Shown here one piece after another: positions 1 through 8,636 of a stretch of DNA of 64,000 bases. The position numbers and the translations under genes are program-made. The DNA comes from Streptomyces sp. NRRL F-5135 (GTDB lineage Bacteria; Actinomycetota; Actinomycetes; Streptomycetales; Streptomycetaceae): the NCBI RefSeq assembly GCF_000719775.1, contig NZ_JOHR01000003.1, positions 186,001 to 250,000 on the forward strand, read 5' to 3'. The notes under the pieces were generated by a model that saw nothing but the letters and a program-made list of their open reading frames with translations, was not told the DNA's origin and ran no database searches. Every line of letters starts with the position of its first letter. Within the stretch, counting starts at the first letter, position 1.

Positions 1-26
1 ACTCGGCGATGGATCTCGGACAATGA

Positions 27-42
27 GACACCTGTAGGTGTC
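27..42. promoter_or_regulatory. Inverted repeat upstream of leader-peptide promoter
   Basis: GACACC-TGTA-GGTGTC is a perfect 6+6 inverted repeat with a 4-nt centre. It ends two bases before the TTGACA hexamer at 45-50. This is a usual place for an activator or repressor site acting on the operon at 81-11366. The protein that binds it is unknown, and it could equally serve a gene to the left of the window. Confidence 0.45.
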
Positions 43-44
43 CA

Positions 45-73
45 TTGACAGCGTTCCGCCGGACGCAGAGGAT
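45..73 (+). promoter_or_regulatory. Sigma-70-like promoter of the sulfur-type operon
   Basis: TTGACA at 45-50 is followed after exactly 17 bases by GAGGAT at 68-73. A transcript starting about 7 bases downstream would begin at or next to the ATG at 81, so the leader-peptide mRNA may be leaderless or nearly so. An alternative reading is that AGAGGA (67-72) acts as a ribosome binding site from an earlier start. The hexamers are seen; the transcription start is inferred. Confidence 0.5.
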
Positions 74-80
74 ACGAGTC

Positions 81-155
81 ATGCATTCGATGCACCCAGG
101 CGTGGTCTGCCGCTACGTGGATTACCGGCGCACCTCCAGCGCCCTCTGTCGCTGA
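81..155 (+). CDS. Cys-containing leader peptide (24 aa)
   Basis: This short frame starts at ATG 81, stops at TGA 153 and ends in YVDYRRTSSALCR. The ending closely resembles the small actinobacterial 'putative leader peptides' with a basic patch, a (H/Y)VD motif and a terminal S-A-x-C-R, which lie in front of sulfur-assimilation genes. From family knowledge these are thought to sense cysteine: ribosome stalling at the Cys near the stop alters transcription of the genes behind. Here the genes behind are an ABC importer plus SfnB-, SsuD- and flavin-reductase-like enzymes, which fits sulfur limitation. It holds two Cys codons, at residues 10 and 23, the second just before the final Arg. It is too short to be judged by codon bias; the call rests on the motif and position. 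Confidence 0.7.
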   Translation: MHSMHPGVVCRYVDYRRTSSALCR

Positions 156-782
156 TCCGACCGCCGACGCGGCCCTGTTGAGGGCGTGGGCGCGCGGCCC
201 CGCGCGTCTCACCGTCGCGCGGCGGGAATGTGCCTTCCGGTCACGGCCGGCCAGTGGCCTTTCCCGTCGCCCCGGATGCCGGGGCAGCCGGTCCCACGAG
301 TCGTCGGCCGCCGGGCCCCGGAGCCCTTGGTGACCGGCCGGTCCGCCTGACGACGGCGCTCCCGCTCCCGCTGTCACGTCGTCGGCGGCCGCTCGGCATC
401 CGTCGTGCCCGACCGCCCCGTCCTCCGAGGCCGCACCCGCGCACGTCGGTTCCTCCCCGTCCCTCCCCGCCTGCCCGGCAGCGGTACGTTCGCCTGCCGC
501 CGCTTCGCTCGGCCTGCCCCGATCAAAAGGCCGGGCAGTGGTTTCGTCCGCCTCGCCGCCGCGGCGACGATTCGCCCCGCGACTCCGCCGACCGTCCGGG
601 GGCACACCGCACGACTGCCGTGCGGCACCGGCGTTCTTTTCCCTCATCCGCTTCGTGCGTCGTCGTTCCTCCCCGTTCCCCCCGTTCTTCTTCGTTCCTC
701 TCGCCCGAGCCGCCCGACCGGGCGCCCATGGCCCGCCCGTGTACCCGAACGCGTCGGCTCGGCCCAGAAAGGTGGCGTACCC
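156..782 (+). promoter_or_regulatory. Long untranslated leader, C-rich, probable attenuation region
   Basis: These 627 bases separate the leader peptide from the first importer gene. Open frames cross the stretch, but none has a ribosome site or recognisable protein. Two parts are rich in C/T and poor in G, about 445-475 and most clearly 635-712. Such unstructured C-rich RNA is what Rho uses to load. No perfect hairpin followed by a T run was found, so Rho-dependent attenuation after the leader peptide is more likely than an intrinsic terminator. This is inference from base composition and position. Confidence 0.45.
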
Positions 783-2390
783 ATGCCGATCCTCCCGACC
801 CCCACCACCGCCGGCGGGGCGGCCCGCCGGGGCGCCGGGCCGCCGGCCGCTCCGGCGCCGTCCGCCGGCCCCGGTCCGGGCCGGCGTTCCTTCCTCGGAC
901 TCTCACTCGGCGTGGGTGCCGCGCTCGGCCTGGCCGCCTGCGGCGGACAGGCCACCACCGGGGCCGGCGGCAAGGGCGGCACCCTCAAATGGGGCTGGAA
1001 CCTGACCACCTCCTGGGACCCCATCACCTCCACCGCGGGCTGGGACGTGCACTCGCTCTCCCTCGTCTACGCGGGACTCACCACGCTCGACGAGGCGGGC
1101 GACGCCAGGCCGGCCCTGGCGAGTTCGTGGACGTACAACGACGCGGGCACGGTCGTCACCTTCACCCTCCGCCAGGGGCAGAAGTTCACCGACGGAACCC
1201 CGGTCGACGCGACCGCCGTGAAGAAGAGTCTGGAACGGGGGCGCGACGACGCGAAATCGCTGGTCGCCTCCCAACTCGTCGGCGTCAAGGACGTCATCGC
1301 GGTCGACGCGCACACGGTGCGACTGCGGCTAAGCGAGCCCGACTTCCAGATACCGCTGCTCCTCGCCGGCAAGACCGGCATGATCGTCAACCCGAGGGTC
1401 TTCGAGACCGATGCCGCGAGCCTCGCCACCCGGCCCGCGGGCGCCGGGCCGTTCACCCTCGTGTCGTACGTCCAGAACGACAAGGCCGTCCTGCGCCGCA
1501 ACCCGGCCTACTGGGACGCCGACCGGATCAAGATCGAGAACTTCGAGCTCCACCCTCTCCCGGAGCCCTCCACCGTCGTCGCCTCCCTCTCCTCCGGGCA
1601 GTACGACGTCGCCCAGATACCCGGCAGCCAGGTCCAGGCCGCCCGCGCCGCCGGCCTGGAGGTCCAGGTCATCCCGTCCATGGTGGTGGCCGTCCTCGAC
1701 GTCCACACCGGCAAGGAACCCTTCACCGACCCGAACGTGGCACTCGCCCTCAAGTACGCCGTCGACCGCGAGGAACTGCTGAAGACCGCTTCTTTCGGAC
1801 ACGGCGAGGTCACCCGCCAGCCCTTCCCCCGGGGATACGCGGGCCACGACGACGCCCTCGACAGGCTCTTCCCGTACGACCCCGACGAGGCGAGGCGGCT
1901 GCTGGCGAAGGCCGGGCACGCCGACGGCCTGCACGTCACCCTCACGGCCCAGAACGCCGAGGGCGTACCGGAACTGATCCAGGCCCAGCTCAAGAAGGTC
2001 GGCATCACCGCCACCCTCGAGACCATTCCCTCCGCCCGTGCCACCCAGCTCATCTACGTCCAGCGCGCCAAGGCGTTCTACGTCGACCAGTTCGCCGGAC
2101 GCGAATCCGCCACCCAGGGCTTCCAGGTCCTCTTCGGCAAGGAGGGGCTGATGAACCCCGGCCGCACCACCTCGCCCGAGCTGGAGAAGGCGTTGGGCGA
2201 GGTCCGCCGGACCCCGCTCGACTCGCCCGACTACCCGGCCGTGCTCCGGCGGGCCACCGGCATCGCCGTCCGGACCATGCCCAACGTCTTCCTCTACACG
2301 GTCCCGCGGATCCTGGCCCGGCACCCGAGGGTCTCCGAGATCCCCGCCTACACGGTCGTGCAGCGCTTCGAGGGGGTCACCGTCTCATGA
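783..2390 (+). CDS. ABC transporter substrate-binding lipoprotein, SBP_bac_5 family
   Basis: Predicted extracytoplasmic binding protein of a peptide/nickel-type (Dpp/Opp) importer, 535 aa. The start at ATG 783 follows AAAGGTGG with good spacing; the frame is open far upstream, but those residues look non-coding. The N-terminus is a long low-complexity Pro/Ala/Gly stretch, then a twin-arginine motif (RRSFLGLS), a hydrophobic segment and a lipobox LAAC, so it is probably a Tat-exported lipoprotein. The mature part has typical family signatures such as LSLVYAGLTT, W(T)Y-D near the N-terminus and a YAVDREELL segment. Its stop overlaps the next start (ATGA). The ligand cannot be read from sequence; the operon suggests an organosulfur compound rather than a peptide. 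Confidence 0.92.
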   Translation: MPILPTPTTAGGAARRGAGPPAAPAPSAGPGPGRRSFLGLSLGVGAALGLAACGGQATTGAGGKGGTLKWGWNLTTSWDPITSTAGWDVHSLSLVYAGLTTLDEAGDARPALASSWTYNDAGTVVTFTLRQGQKFTDGTPVDATAVKKSLERGRDDAKSLVASQLVGVKDVIAVDAHTVRLRLSEPDFQIPLLLAGKTGMIVNPRVFETDAASLATRPAGAGPFTLVSYVQNDKAVLRRNPAYWDADRIKIENFELHPLPEPSTVVASLSSGQYDVAQIPGSQVQAARAAGLEVQVIPSMVVAVLDVHTGKEPFTDPNVALALKYAVDREELLKTASFGHGEVTRQPFPRGYAGHDDALDRLFPYDPDEARRLLAKAGHADGLHVTLTAQNAEGVPELIQAQLKKVGITATLETIPSARATQLIYVQRAKAFYVDQFAGRESATQGFQVLFGKEGLMNPGRTTSPELEKALGEVRRTPLDSPDYPAVLRRATGIAVRTMPNVFLYTVPRILARHPRVSEIPAYTVVQRFEGVTVS

Positions 2391-3493
2391 GCGCGCCCGT
2401 ACTGACGAAGCCCCGTCGCCCCGCCGGGGACGAGGCCCGCTCCGACGGGGACCAGGCCCGCGCAACGCGCCGGTCCGCCGTGCGGCGACGGCTCGCCGCC
2501 GCGCCCGCGCCGCTCGGCCGGGTACTCCTCGTCACCGCGACCGTCTTCGTCCTGGCCTCCCTCCTCACCTTCGCGCTCGGCGCGCTCTCCGACGCCAATC
2601 CGGCCGCGGCCGTCCTCGGCGACATGGCCACGCCCGCCGACATCGCGCGGATGGAGGCGCTGTTCGGGCTCGACCGGCCGCTGTACGCGCAGTACCTCGG
2701 CTGGCTCGGCGACGCGCTCACCGGGGACCTCGGCGTCTCCTGGTTCACCGGCGTCCCGGTCGCCGACAGCATCGCCCTGGCACTGCCCGTGGACCTGTCC
2801 ATCGCCGGGCTCGCACTGCTGCTCGCCGTGGTGATCGGCGGCGCGGCCGGCATCGCCGCCGCCCTCAACGCGGGCGGACGGCTCGACCGGGCCATCACGC
2901 TCGTCAGCTCGGTGCCGGCCACGCTGCCGCCGTTCCTGATCGGCATCGTGCTGATCGTCGTCTTCGCGGTGCAACTCCGTGTGCTGCCCACCGGCGGGTA
3001 CGTCCCGCTCGACCAGAGCCCGGGCCAGTGGCTGCGCCACGCGGCCCTGCCCGCGTTCGCCCTCAGCCTGGACGCCGCGGCCTCCCTCGCCCGGCAACTG
3101 CGCACCTCGCTCGTCGGCGCGTTGCGCGAGAACTATGTGACGGGGGCACAGTTGCGTGGCTTCTCCACCCGGCGTGTGCTGTTCGGGCACGTGCTGCGCA
3201 ACGCGGCCGGGCCCGCCCTCTCCGTCCTCGGGGTGAGCGTGCCGGTGATCCTGGGGGGCGCGGTGGTCACCGAGAAGATCTTCAACCTGCCGGGAATCGC
3301 CCAGCTGGCCCTCCAGTCCGCGGAGCAGCACGACATCCCGGTCATCCAGGGCACGCTGCTGGTGACCGTCGGGGTGGTCCTCGTCGCCAACATCGGGGTC
3401 AACGCCGCGCTCGCCGCGCTCGATCCGGCCGCCCGCCGACCGTCCCGCGGCCGGCGGCGTGGTGGGCCCGCCACCGAGGGGGGCGACCGATGA
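2387..3493 (+). CDS. ABC transporter permease, DppB type
   Basis: First membrane subunit of the importer, 368 aa. After a basic N-terminal tail of about 40 residues the first membrane helix begins near residue 44 (GRVLLVTATVFVLASLL). An extracytoplasmic region and five further helices follow, as in the BPD_transp_1 family. The cytoplasmic coupling loop (YVTGAQLRGFSTRRVLFG, about residues 245-262) and the EKIFNLPG segment near residue 300 are characteristic of DppB/OppB. It overlaps the binding-protein gene by ATGA and the next gene by ATGA, so translation is coupled. Confidence 0.93.
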   Translation: MSAPVLTKPRRPAGDEARSDGDQARATRRSAVRRRLAAAPAPLGRVLLVTATVFVLASLLTFALGALSDANPAAAVLGDMATPADIARMEALFGLDRPLYAQYLGWLGDALTGDLGVSWFTGVPVADSIALALPVDLSIAGLALLLAVVIGGAAGIAAALNAGGRLDRAITLVSSVPATLPPFLIGIVLIVVFAVQLRVLPTGGYVPLDQSPGQWLRHAALPAFALSLDAAASLARQLRTSLVGALRENYVTGAQLRGFSTRRVLFGHVLRNAAGPALSVLGVSVPVILGGAVVTEKIFNLPGIAQLALQSAEQHDIPVIQGTLLVTVGVVLVANIGVNAALAALDPAARRPSRGRRRGGPATEGGDR

Positions 3494-4743
3494 GGACCCT
3501 GCGCCGCACCTGGCGGCTGCCGTCGGCCAGGATCGCGCTGACCGTGCTCGCCCTGGTAGCCGTGGTGGCGGTGTTCGGCGGTGCCCTCGCCCCGCACGAT
3601 CCGCTGGCGCAGAGCCCGGTGGACATGCTGCGCGGGCCGAGTGCCGCGCATCCGCTCGGCACCGACTATCTGGGACGCGACGTCCTCAGCCGGCTCCTCG
3701 CGGGCACCGGCCGATCGGTGGTGGGCGCCCTGGAGGCGGTCGGGGCGGCGATGCTGCTCGGCATCGTCCCCGGCATCGCCTCCGTATGGCTGGGCCGGAG
3801 CGTCGAATGGACCGTCCAGAGGGTCGCCGACACGTTGATGATCATGCCCTTCACGGTCTTCGCCATCGCCGTGGTCGGCGCGCTCGGCAACGGCATGCAC
3901 CAGGCGATGCTGGCGCTCGGCGTGCTCTTCGCGCCGCTGTACTTCCGGGTCACCCGGGCGGCGGCGCTGGGACTGCGGAAGGCGCAGTACGTGGAGGCGG
4001 CCGAGCTGATGGGCGCGTCCCCGTGGTGGATCCTGCGCACCCATGTCTGGGGCAAGATTCTTCCCACGGTCGCGGTCACCACGGCCCAGGCCGTCGGGCA
4101 GGCCCTGCTGGTCGTGGCATCACTGACCTTCCTCGGTCTGGGCGTCCAGCCGCCCGCGCCGACGTGGGGCGGGATGCTGGCCTCGGATCTCGGCTATCTG
4201 GCGCAGCAGCCGTGGGCGCCGCTGATCCCGGGCGCCGCCATCATGCTCACGGTCGGCGCGCTGAACATCCTGGCGGACGCGGTCCGGGACGCCGGCGCAC
4301 CGGACGGCGCGGCGGCGCGGGGCCCGGCGAAGGGCGGCGGGAAGACCTGGCGGACGGCGCTCCGGTGGACGTCCCGCACGGCCCCGCCGGGAACGCCCGG
4401 GCCGGAGCCCCGGCCGAACCCTCGGGCGCGGGTGGGCACCGAGGCTGAGGACGTGCCCGCCGTCGGCAGGCATGCGCCGACCGTCGGTTCGGATACGCCG
4501 GCCGTCGTCGCGGACGTGGGGGCGAACGGCCCGGCGGCCACGGCTGCGCCCGACGGGCCGGCCGGCCGTACCGACGAGGCGGTTCCCGGTCACCGAACCA
4601 CGGATACGGACTCCGGTACCCGAACCACGGATACGGCCTCCGGCGCCCATCCCGATCACACGCACGGACCCGACGCCCCCTCCGCCCACCGTCCGTCCAC
4701 CACCGACCCCGAGGAGGTCGAGCACCGTGTCACCACGGGCTGA
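3490..4743 (+). CDS. ABC transporter permease, DppC type, with long C-terminal tail
   Basis: Second membrane subunit, 417 aa. The core is ordinary: first helix near residues 14-34, the family motif HPLGTDYLGRDVLSRLL, and the coupling loop YVEAAELMGASPWWILRTH. It ends near residue 268 with the usual ILADAVRD. About 148 residues of Ala/Pro/Thr/Arg/Asp-rich low complexity then follow, which DppC proteins normally lack. The tail should be cytoplasmic. It may be read-through into a former spacer, since the next gene's GTG start and its GAGGAGG site lie inside the last codons. Confidence 0.9.
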   Translation: MRTLRRTWRLPSARIALTVLALVAVVAVFGGALAPHDPLAQSPVDMLRGPSAAHPLGTDYLGRDVLSRLLAGTGRSVVGALEAVGAAMLLGIVPGIASVWLGRSVEWTVQRVADTLMIMPFTVFAIAVVGALGNGMHQAMLALGVLFAPLYFRVTRAAALGLRKAQYVEAAELMGASPWWILRTHVWGKILPTVAVTTAQAVGQALLVVASLTFLGLGVQPPAPTWGGMLASDLGYLAQQPWAPLIPGAAIMLTVGALNILADAVRDAGAPDGAAARGPAKGGGKTWRTALRWTSRTAPPGTPGPEPRPNPRARVGTEAEDVPAVGRHAPTVGSDTPAVVADVGANGPAATAAPDGPAGRTDEAVPGHRTTDTDSGTRTTDTASGAHPDHTHGPDAPSAHRPSTTDPEEVEHRVTTG

Positions 4744-5896
4744 GTCCGTCCGGCCGGCGTCCGCGCCCCCTACTGCCCCCGGGGCGGCGTCCGCGCCCCG
4801 TACCGCCCCCGACGCGACGCCCGCGTCCCGCGCCCGGCAGCCGAACCATCCGGACGGCCGCGCCGAGGACGTGGGCCACGGCCCCGTCCTCACCCTCGAC
4901 GGCCTCGACGTCACCGTCTCCGGCGGCGCCCACGCGGTACGCGGTGTGTCCTTCACCGTCGGCCGGGGCGAAGCGGTCGGCCTGGTCGGTGAGTCCGGCA
5001 GCGGCAAGAGCCTGACCTGCCGGTCCGCGCTCGGTGTGCTGCCGGCCGGCTGCCGGGTGACCGGCGGCCGGATCACCCTCGGTGCCTCCGCCGACGGCCC
5101 GGACGCCGAACTCACCGCCCTCACCCGCAGGCAATGGAACACCGTACGGGGCCGCCGCGTCGGCGCCGTCTTCCAGGACCCCGCCTCCTACCTCAACCCC
5201 TCCCTGACCGTGGGCCGTCAGCTCGCGGAACAACTCCGCGTGGCACGGGGACTGTCCAGGGCCGAGGCACACGCCCGCGCCGTCGAACTGTTCGCGGACG
5301 TCGGGCTGCACCGGCCCGGAGAGGTCTACCACCAGTACCCCTACGAACTCTCCGGCGGGATGCTCCAACGCGTCCTCATCGCCATCGCCGTCTCCTGCTC
5401 CCCGGAACTGCTCATCGCGGACGAGGCCACCACCGCCCTCGATGTCGTCGTCCAGGCCGAGATCCTCGAACTCCTCCAGCGACTGCGGGCGGAACAGGGG
5501 CTGGCCCTGCTCCTGGTCACCCATGACCTCGCCGTGGTCGCCGAGAGCTGCGACCGGATCCTCGTGATGTACGCGGGCGAGATCGTCGAGGACGGTCCCA
5601 CCGCCGAGGTGCTGGCCGCGCCCGCGCACCCCTACACCGAGGCGCTGCTGCGGGTCGCGTCGATCGGGGACTGGGGTCGCCGGGAACTGGGCGTCATCCC
5701 CGGCCGGCCGCCGGAGACCGGCGCGGAGCTGCCCGGATGCCGGTTCGCAGACCGCTGCGCCCACGCCGTGGCGGAGTGCGCCGAGGAGCCCGTCCCGTTG
5801 CGCACACCGGCCCCCGGCCGCCGCGCCCGCTGCCTGCGCGTACCCGCACAGCCAGGCACCGCACCCGCGTCCGTACCGGAAGGAGTCCCCGCATGA
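4727..5896 (+). CDS. ABC transporter ATPase, DppD/OppD type
   Basis: Cytoplasmic ATP-binding subunit, 389 aa. The GTG at 4727 is chosen because GAGGAGG at 4711-4717 precedes it with 9-base spacing; it overlaps the permease by 17 bases. After about 50 low-complexity residues the domain shows Walker A GESGSGKS, a Q-loop in FQDPASYLNPSL, the signature LSGGMLQRV, Walker B LLIADEATTALD and the switch His in VTHDLAVV. A Cys-containing oligopeptide-transporter C-terminal motif (GCRFADRCAHAVAEC) follows. This subset of ATPases pairs with a second one, here the next gene, joined by ATGA. Confidence 0.94.
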   Translation: MSPRAESVRPASAPPTAPGAASAPRTAPDATPASRARQPNHPDGRAEDVGHGPVLTLDGLDVTVSGGAHAVRGVSFTVGRGEAVGLVGESGSGKSLTCRSALGVLPAGCRVTGGRITLGASADGPDAELTALTRRQWNTVRGRRVGAVFQDPASYLNPSLTVGRQLAEQLRVARGLSRAEAHARAVELFADVGLHRPGEVYHQYPYELSGGMLQRVLIAIAVSCSPELLIADEATTALDVVVQAEILELLQRLRAEQGLALLLVTHDLAVVAESCDRILVMYAGEIVEDGPTAEVLAAPAHPYTEALLRVASIGDWGRRELGVIPGRPPETGAELPGCRFADRCAHAVAECAEEPVPLRTPAPGRRARCLRVPAQPGTAPASVPEGVPA

Positions 5897-7254
5897 CCAC
5901 CGCGCCCACCTCCGGCGCGCCCCGGCCGGCCCCGTCGGCCCGGCACGGCGGACCGGTCGGACTCGTCGGACTCGCCCGTCGGTTCCGGCGGAGCGGGCCG
6001 GCCACGGCACCCGGTGAGCCGCCCCCGCCGGCCGACGGCCCGGACACCCTGCTGCGGATCAGCGCACTGTCCGTCTCCTACGGCCGCCGGGCCACCTCGT
6101 CGAGTCGGGCCGGAGCCACCCGTGTGCTCTCCGGCGTCGACCTCACCGTACGGCCGGGGGAGATCATCGGGATCATCGGGGAGACCGGCTCGGGCAAGAC
6201 CACCCTCGCCCGCGCGGCGGTCGGTCTGGTGCCGCCCGACTCCGGTGGTGTCGCCTTCGAGGGGCGGGACCTGACCGGGCTGCGCGGTGGCGAGCTTCGG
6301 GAGTTCCGGCGCTCCGGGCGGGTGCAGTTCATGTTCCAGGACCCGCTGCGCTCCCAGGACCCGGACCTGACGGTGCGCCAGGTGGTGGCTGAACCGCTGG
6401 CCGCCGTCGGCGTGTCGACCCGGCGGGAGCGGGCCGTACGCGTCGACGAGGCGCTGGCCCTGGCGGGGCTGGAGGCCGACGTCCTCGGGTCGCGCACCCC
6501 CGGACAGCTCTCCGGCGGCCAGCGTCAGCGTGTCTCCCTGGCCCGGGCCATCGTCACCCGGCCCCGGCTCCTGTTCACCGACGAGCCCGTCAGCGCCCTG
6601 GACGCCTCCAACCGCAACCTCGTTCTCGGCCTGCTGGACCGGCTCCGCCGCGAGATGGACCTGGCCGTCGTGGTGATCTCCCACGACCTCAGCTCGCTCG
6701 CCGGAATCGCCGACCGGGTCGCCGTCCTCTACCGTGGCCGACTGGTCGAACAAGGGCCCATCGGTGAGGTCCTCACCCGGCCACGCCATCCGTACACGGC
6801 GCTGCTCACGGCCTCCGCGCCGAGCGTACGCCGCGAAGACCGCCCGCTGCCCGCACAGTTGCGCCCGGCGGCGGACCGGGAGCCCTGGCCCGACTACGAC
6901 GGGTGCGTCTTCGCGCCGCGCTGCCGTTTCGCCGGGCCCGAGTGCCACGACGAGCCGTCCCCGCGCGCTGTCGCCGAGCACGACGCCCCGGTGCGCAAGG
7001 ACCCCGAGCGCAAGGAGCCCGAGCGCAACGATCGGGAGGAGTGCGACCCCGAGCACAACGACCCTCCGCGCGTGGGCACCGAGCGCCCCGCCCCGGACCA
7101 CTTCGCCCCGGACGACCTCCCTCTGGACCAACTCGCCCTCGAGCGGGGGCACTCGGTCGCCTGTCACCACTGGTCCAGCTGGCGCGACCGGCTCGCCGGC
7201 CCCACCGCCGACCCTCGACCCGAAGACCGCATCGACCGGCCGGAGACACCGTGA
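5893..7254 (+). CDS. ABC transporter ATPase, DppF/OppF type, with charged insertion
   Basis: Second ATP-binding subunit, 453 aa. Visible motifs are Walker A GETGSGKTT, Q-loop FQDPLRSQDP, signature LSGGQRQRV, Walker B LLFTDEPVSALD and SHDLSSL. The C-terminal Cys motif GCVFAPRCRFAGPEC is present near residues 337-351. Its usual last part, HSVACHH, is displaced by an insertion of about 60 residues made of short charged repeats (KDPERKEPERNDREE and similar). The insertion sits outside the nucleotide fold and probably leaves ATP hydrolysis intact. Overlaps by ATGA upstream and GTGA downstream hold it in the operon. Confidence 0.93.
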   Translation: MTTAPTSGAPRPAPSARHGGPVGLVGLARRFRRSGPATAPGEPPPPADGPDTLLRISALSVSYGRRATSSSRAGATRVLSGVDLTVRPGEIIGIIGETGSGKTTLARAAVGLVPPDSGGVAFEGRDLTGLRGGELREFRRSGRVQFMFQDPLRSQDPDLTVRQVVAEPLAAVGVSTRRERAVRVDEALALAGLEADVLGSRTPGQLSGGQRQRVSLARAIVTRPRLLFTDEPVSALDASNRNLVLGLLDRLRREMDLAVVVISHDLSSLAGIADRVAVLYRGRLVEQGPIGEVLTRPRHPYTALLTASAPSVRREDRPLPAQLRPAADREPWPDYDGCVFAPRCRFAGPECHDEPSPRAVAEHDAPVRKDPERKEPERNDREECDPEHNDPPRVGTERPAPDHFAPDDLPLDQLALERGHSVACHHWSSWRDRLAGPTADPRPEDRIDRPETP

Positions 7255-8633
7255 CCCGTACCGTGCCCCCATACTCGTCCTCCCCGGACTCATCGGCCTC
7301 CGACGATTCGTCGTCCGGTCGGCCCACCGAACGGGCCGTGGGATCCGCCACCGATCAGCGGGCCGCGTCGGACGCCGACCGCTCCGCCGCACGCCGCGCC
7401 GGTGCCGCGGCACTGCCGCCCCCCGCGTGGGAGCGGCTGCCCGCCGTCACCCGGGCGCTCGCGGCCCGCGCGGCCGCACACGACCGCGACGGTTCCTTCC
7501 CGTACGAGGGCGTCGAAGCCGTCCAGGACGCCGGTCTGCTCACCGCCACGGTCGCCGCCCGGCACGGCGGCCCCGGTGCCGGGCTGGCCGACGCCGTCCG
7601 GATCCTGCGCGCTCTCGGCGCCGGGGACCCGGCCGTCGCGCTGGTCACCGCCATGACCCTGTTCACCCACGCCGCCGAGGCCCGCACCTCGCTCTGGCCG
7701 CGCGCCGCCTATGCCGAACTGCTCGGCGAGGCGGCCACCGGCCCCGCCCTCGTGAACGCGCTGCGGGTGGAACCCGAACTCGGCAGTCCCGTGCGCGGCG
7801 GCCTGCCCGCGACCACCGCCCGCCGCCGCGGAGACCAGTGGCTGCTCACCGGACGCAAGATCTACTCCACCGGGGCGGTCGGGCTCAGCCGGATGCTCGT
7901 GTTCGCGCGGACCGACGAGGATCCCGTGCGGGTCGGCTCGTTCGTCGTGCGCGCCGGCAGCCCCGGTCTGACCGTCGAGCCGACCTGGGACCACGTGGGT
8001 CTGCGCGCCAGCCGCAGCGACGACGTCGTGCTCGACTCCGTACCGGTACCCGCCGACGACGTCATCGCCCTCACCGAGGCCGGCGACACCCCCGGGGCCC
8101 GCCCCGACCCGGAGACGGCCGCCTGGAACGCCCTCGGGCTGACCGCGCTGTACCTGGGCGTCGCGGGCGCCGCCCGGGACTGGCTGACCGGCTTCCTGCA
8201 CGAGCGGGTGCCCACCGCGCTCGGCGCGCCGCTGGCCACGCTGCCCCGCTTCCAGAGCGCCGTCGGCGAGATCGAGGCCGCCCTGCTCGGCGCCGACGCC
8301 CTGGTCGACACCTTCGCCGCCCGTGTCGACAGCGGGGACCGACAGGCGGCGGAGGCGGCCGGTGCCATCAAGGTCCTCGGTACCCGTGCCGCCGTCACGG
8401 CCGTCGAACAGGCCGTCTCCCTCACGGGCAACCACGGCCTCACCCGGGCCAACCCGCTCCAACGCCACCTCCGTGACGTGCTGTGCGCCCGGGTGCACAC
8501 ACCGCAGGACGACTCCGTCCTCCTCGCCACCGGCCGCGCGGCCCTCGACCGCGCGCTCGCGAACCGCTCCACCACGAACGATTCCACCAAAAACGGCTCC
8601 ACCGCGAACGGCTCCACCAGGAAAGGCGACTGA
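7251..8633 (+). CDS. Acyl-CoA-dehydrogenase-fold flavoprotein, SfnB/DszC-like
   Basis: 460 aa, GTG start overlapping the ATPase stop. The first 60 residues are Ser/Asp-rich low complexity; the rest has the N-terminal helical, central beta and C-terminal helical domains of the acyl-CoA dehydrogenase superfamily. Segments seen include GRKIYSTGAVGLSRMLVFART (written here only in part as a guide) and NHGLTRANPLQRHLRD in the C-terminal domain. SfnB and DszC belong to this fold and oxygenate or help metabolise sulfones and thiophenes with reduced flavin. Its position between a peptide-type importer and an SsuD-like monooxygenase, with a flavin reductase in the same operon, supports a reduced-flavin monooxygenase acting on an organosulfur substrate. 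An ordinary acyl-CoA dehydrogenase role is less likely. Confidence 0.82.
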   Translation: MTRTVPPYSSSPDSSASDDSSSGRPTERAVGSATDQRAASDADRSAARRAGAAALPPPAWERLPAVTRALAARAAAHDRDGSFPYEGVEAVQDAGLLTATVAARHGGPGAGLADAVRILRALGAGDPAVALVTAMTLFTHAAEARTSLWPRAAYAELLGEAATGPALVNALRVEPELGSPVRGGLPATTARRRGDQWLLTGRKIYSTGAVGLSRMLVFARTDEDPVRVGSFVVRAGSPGLTVEPTWDHVGLRASRSDDVVLDSVPVPADDVIALTEAGDTPGARPDPETAAWNALGLTALYLGVAGAARDWLTGFLHERVPTALGAPLATLPRFQSAVGEIEAALLGADALVDTFAARVDSGDRQAAEAAGAIKVLGTRAAVTAVEQAVSLTGNHGLTRANPLQRHLRDVLCARVHTPQDDSVLLATGRAALDRALANRSTTNDSTKNGSTANGSTRKGD

Positions 8634-8636
8634 TCC

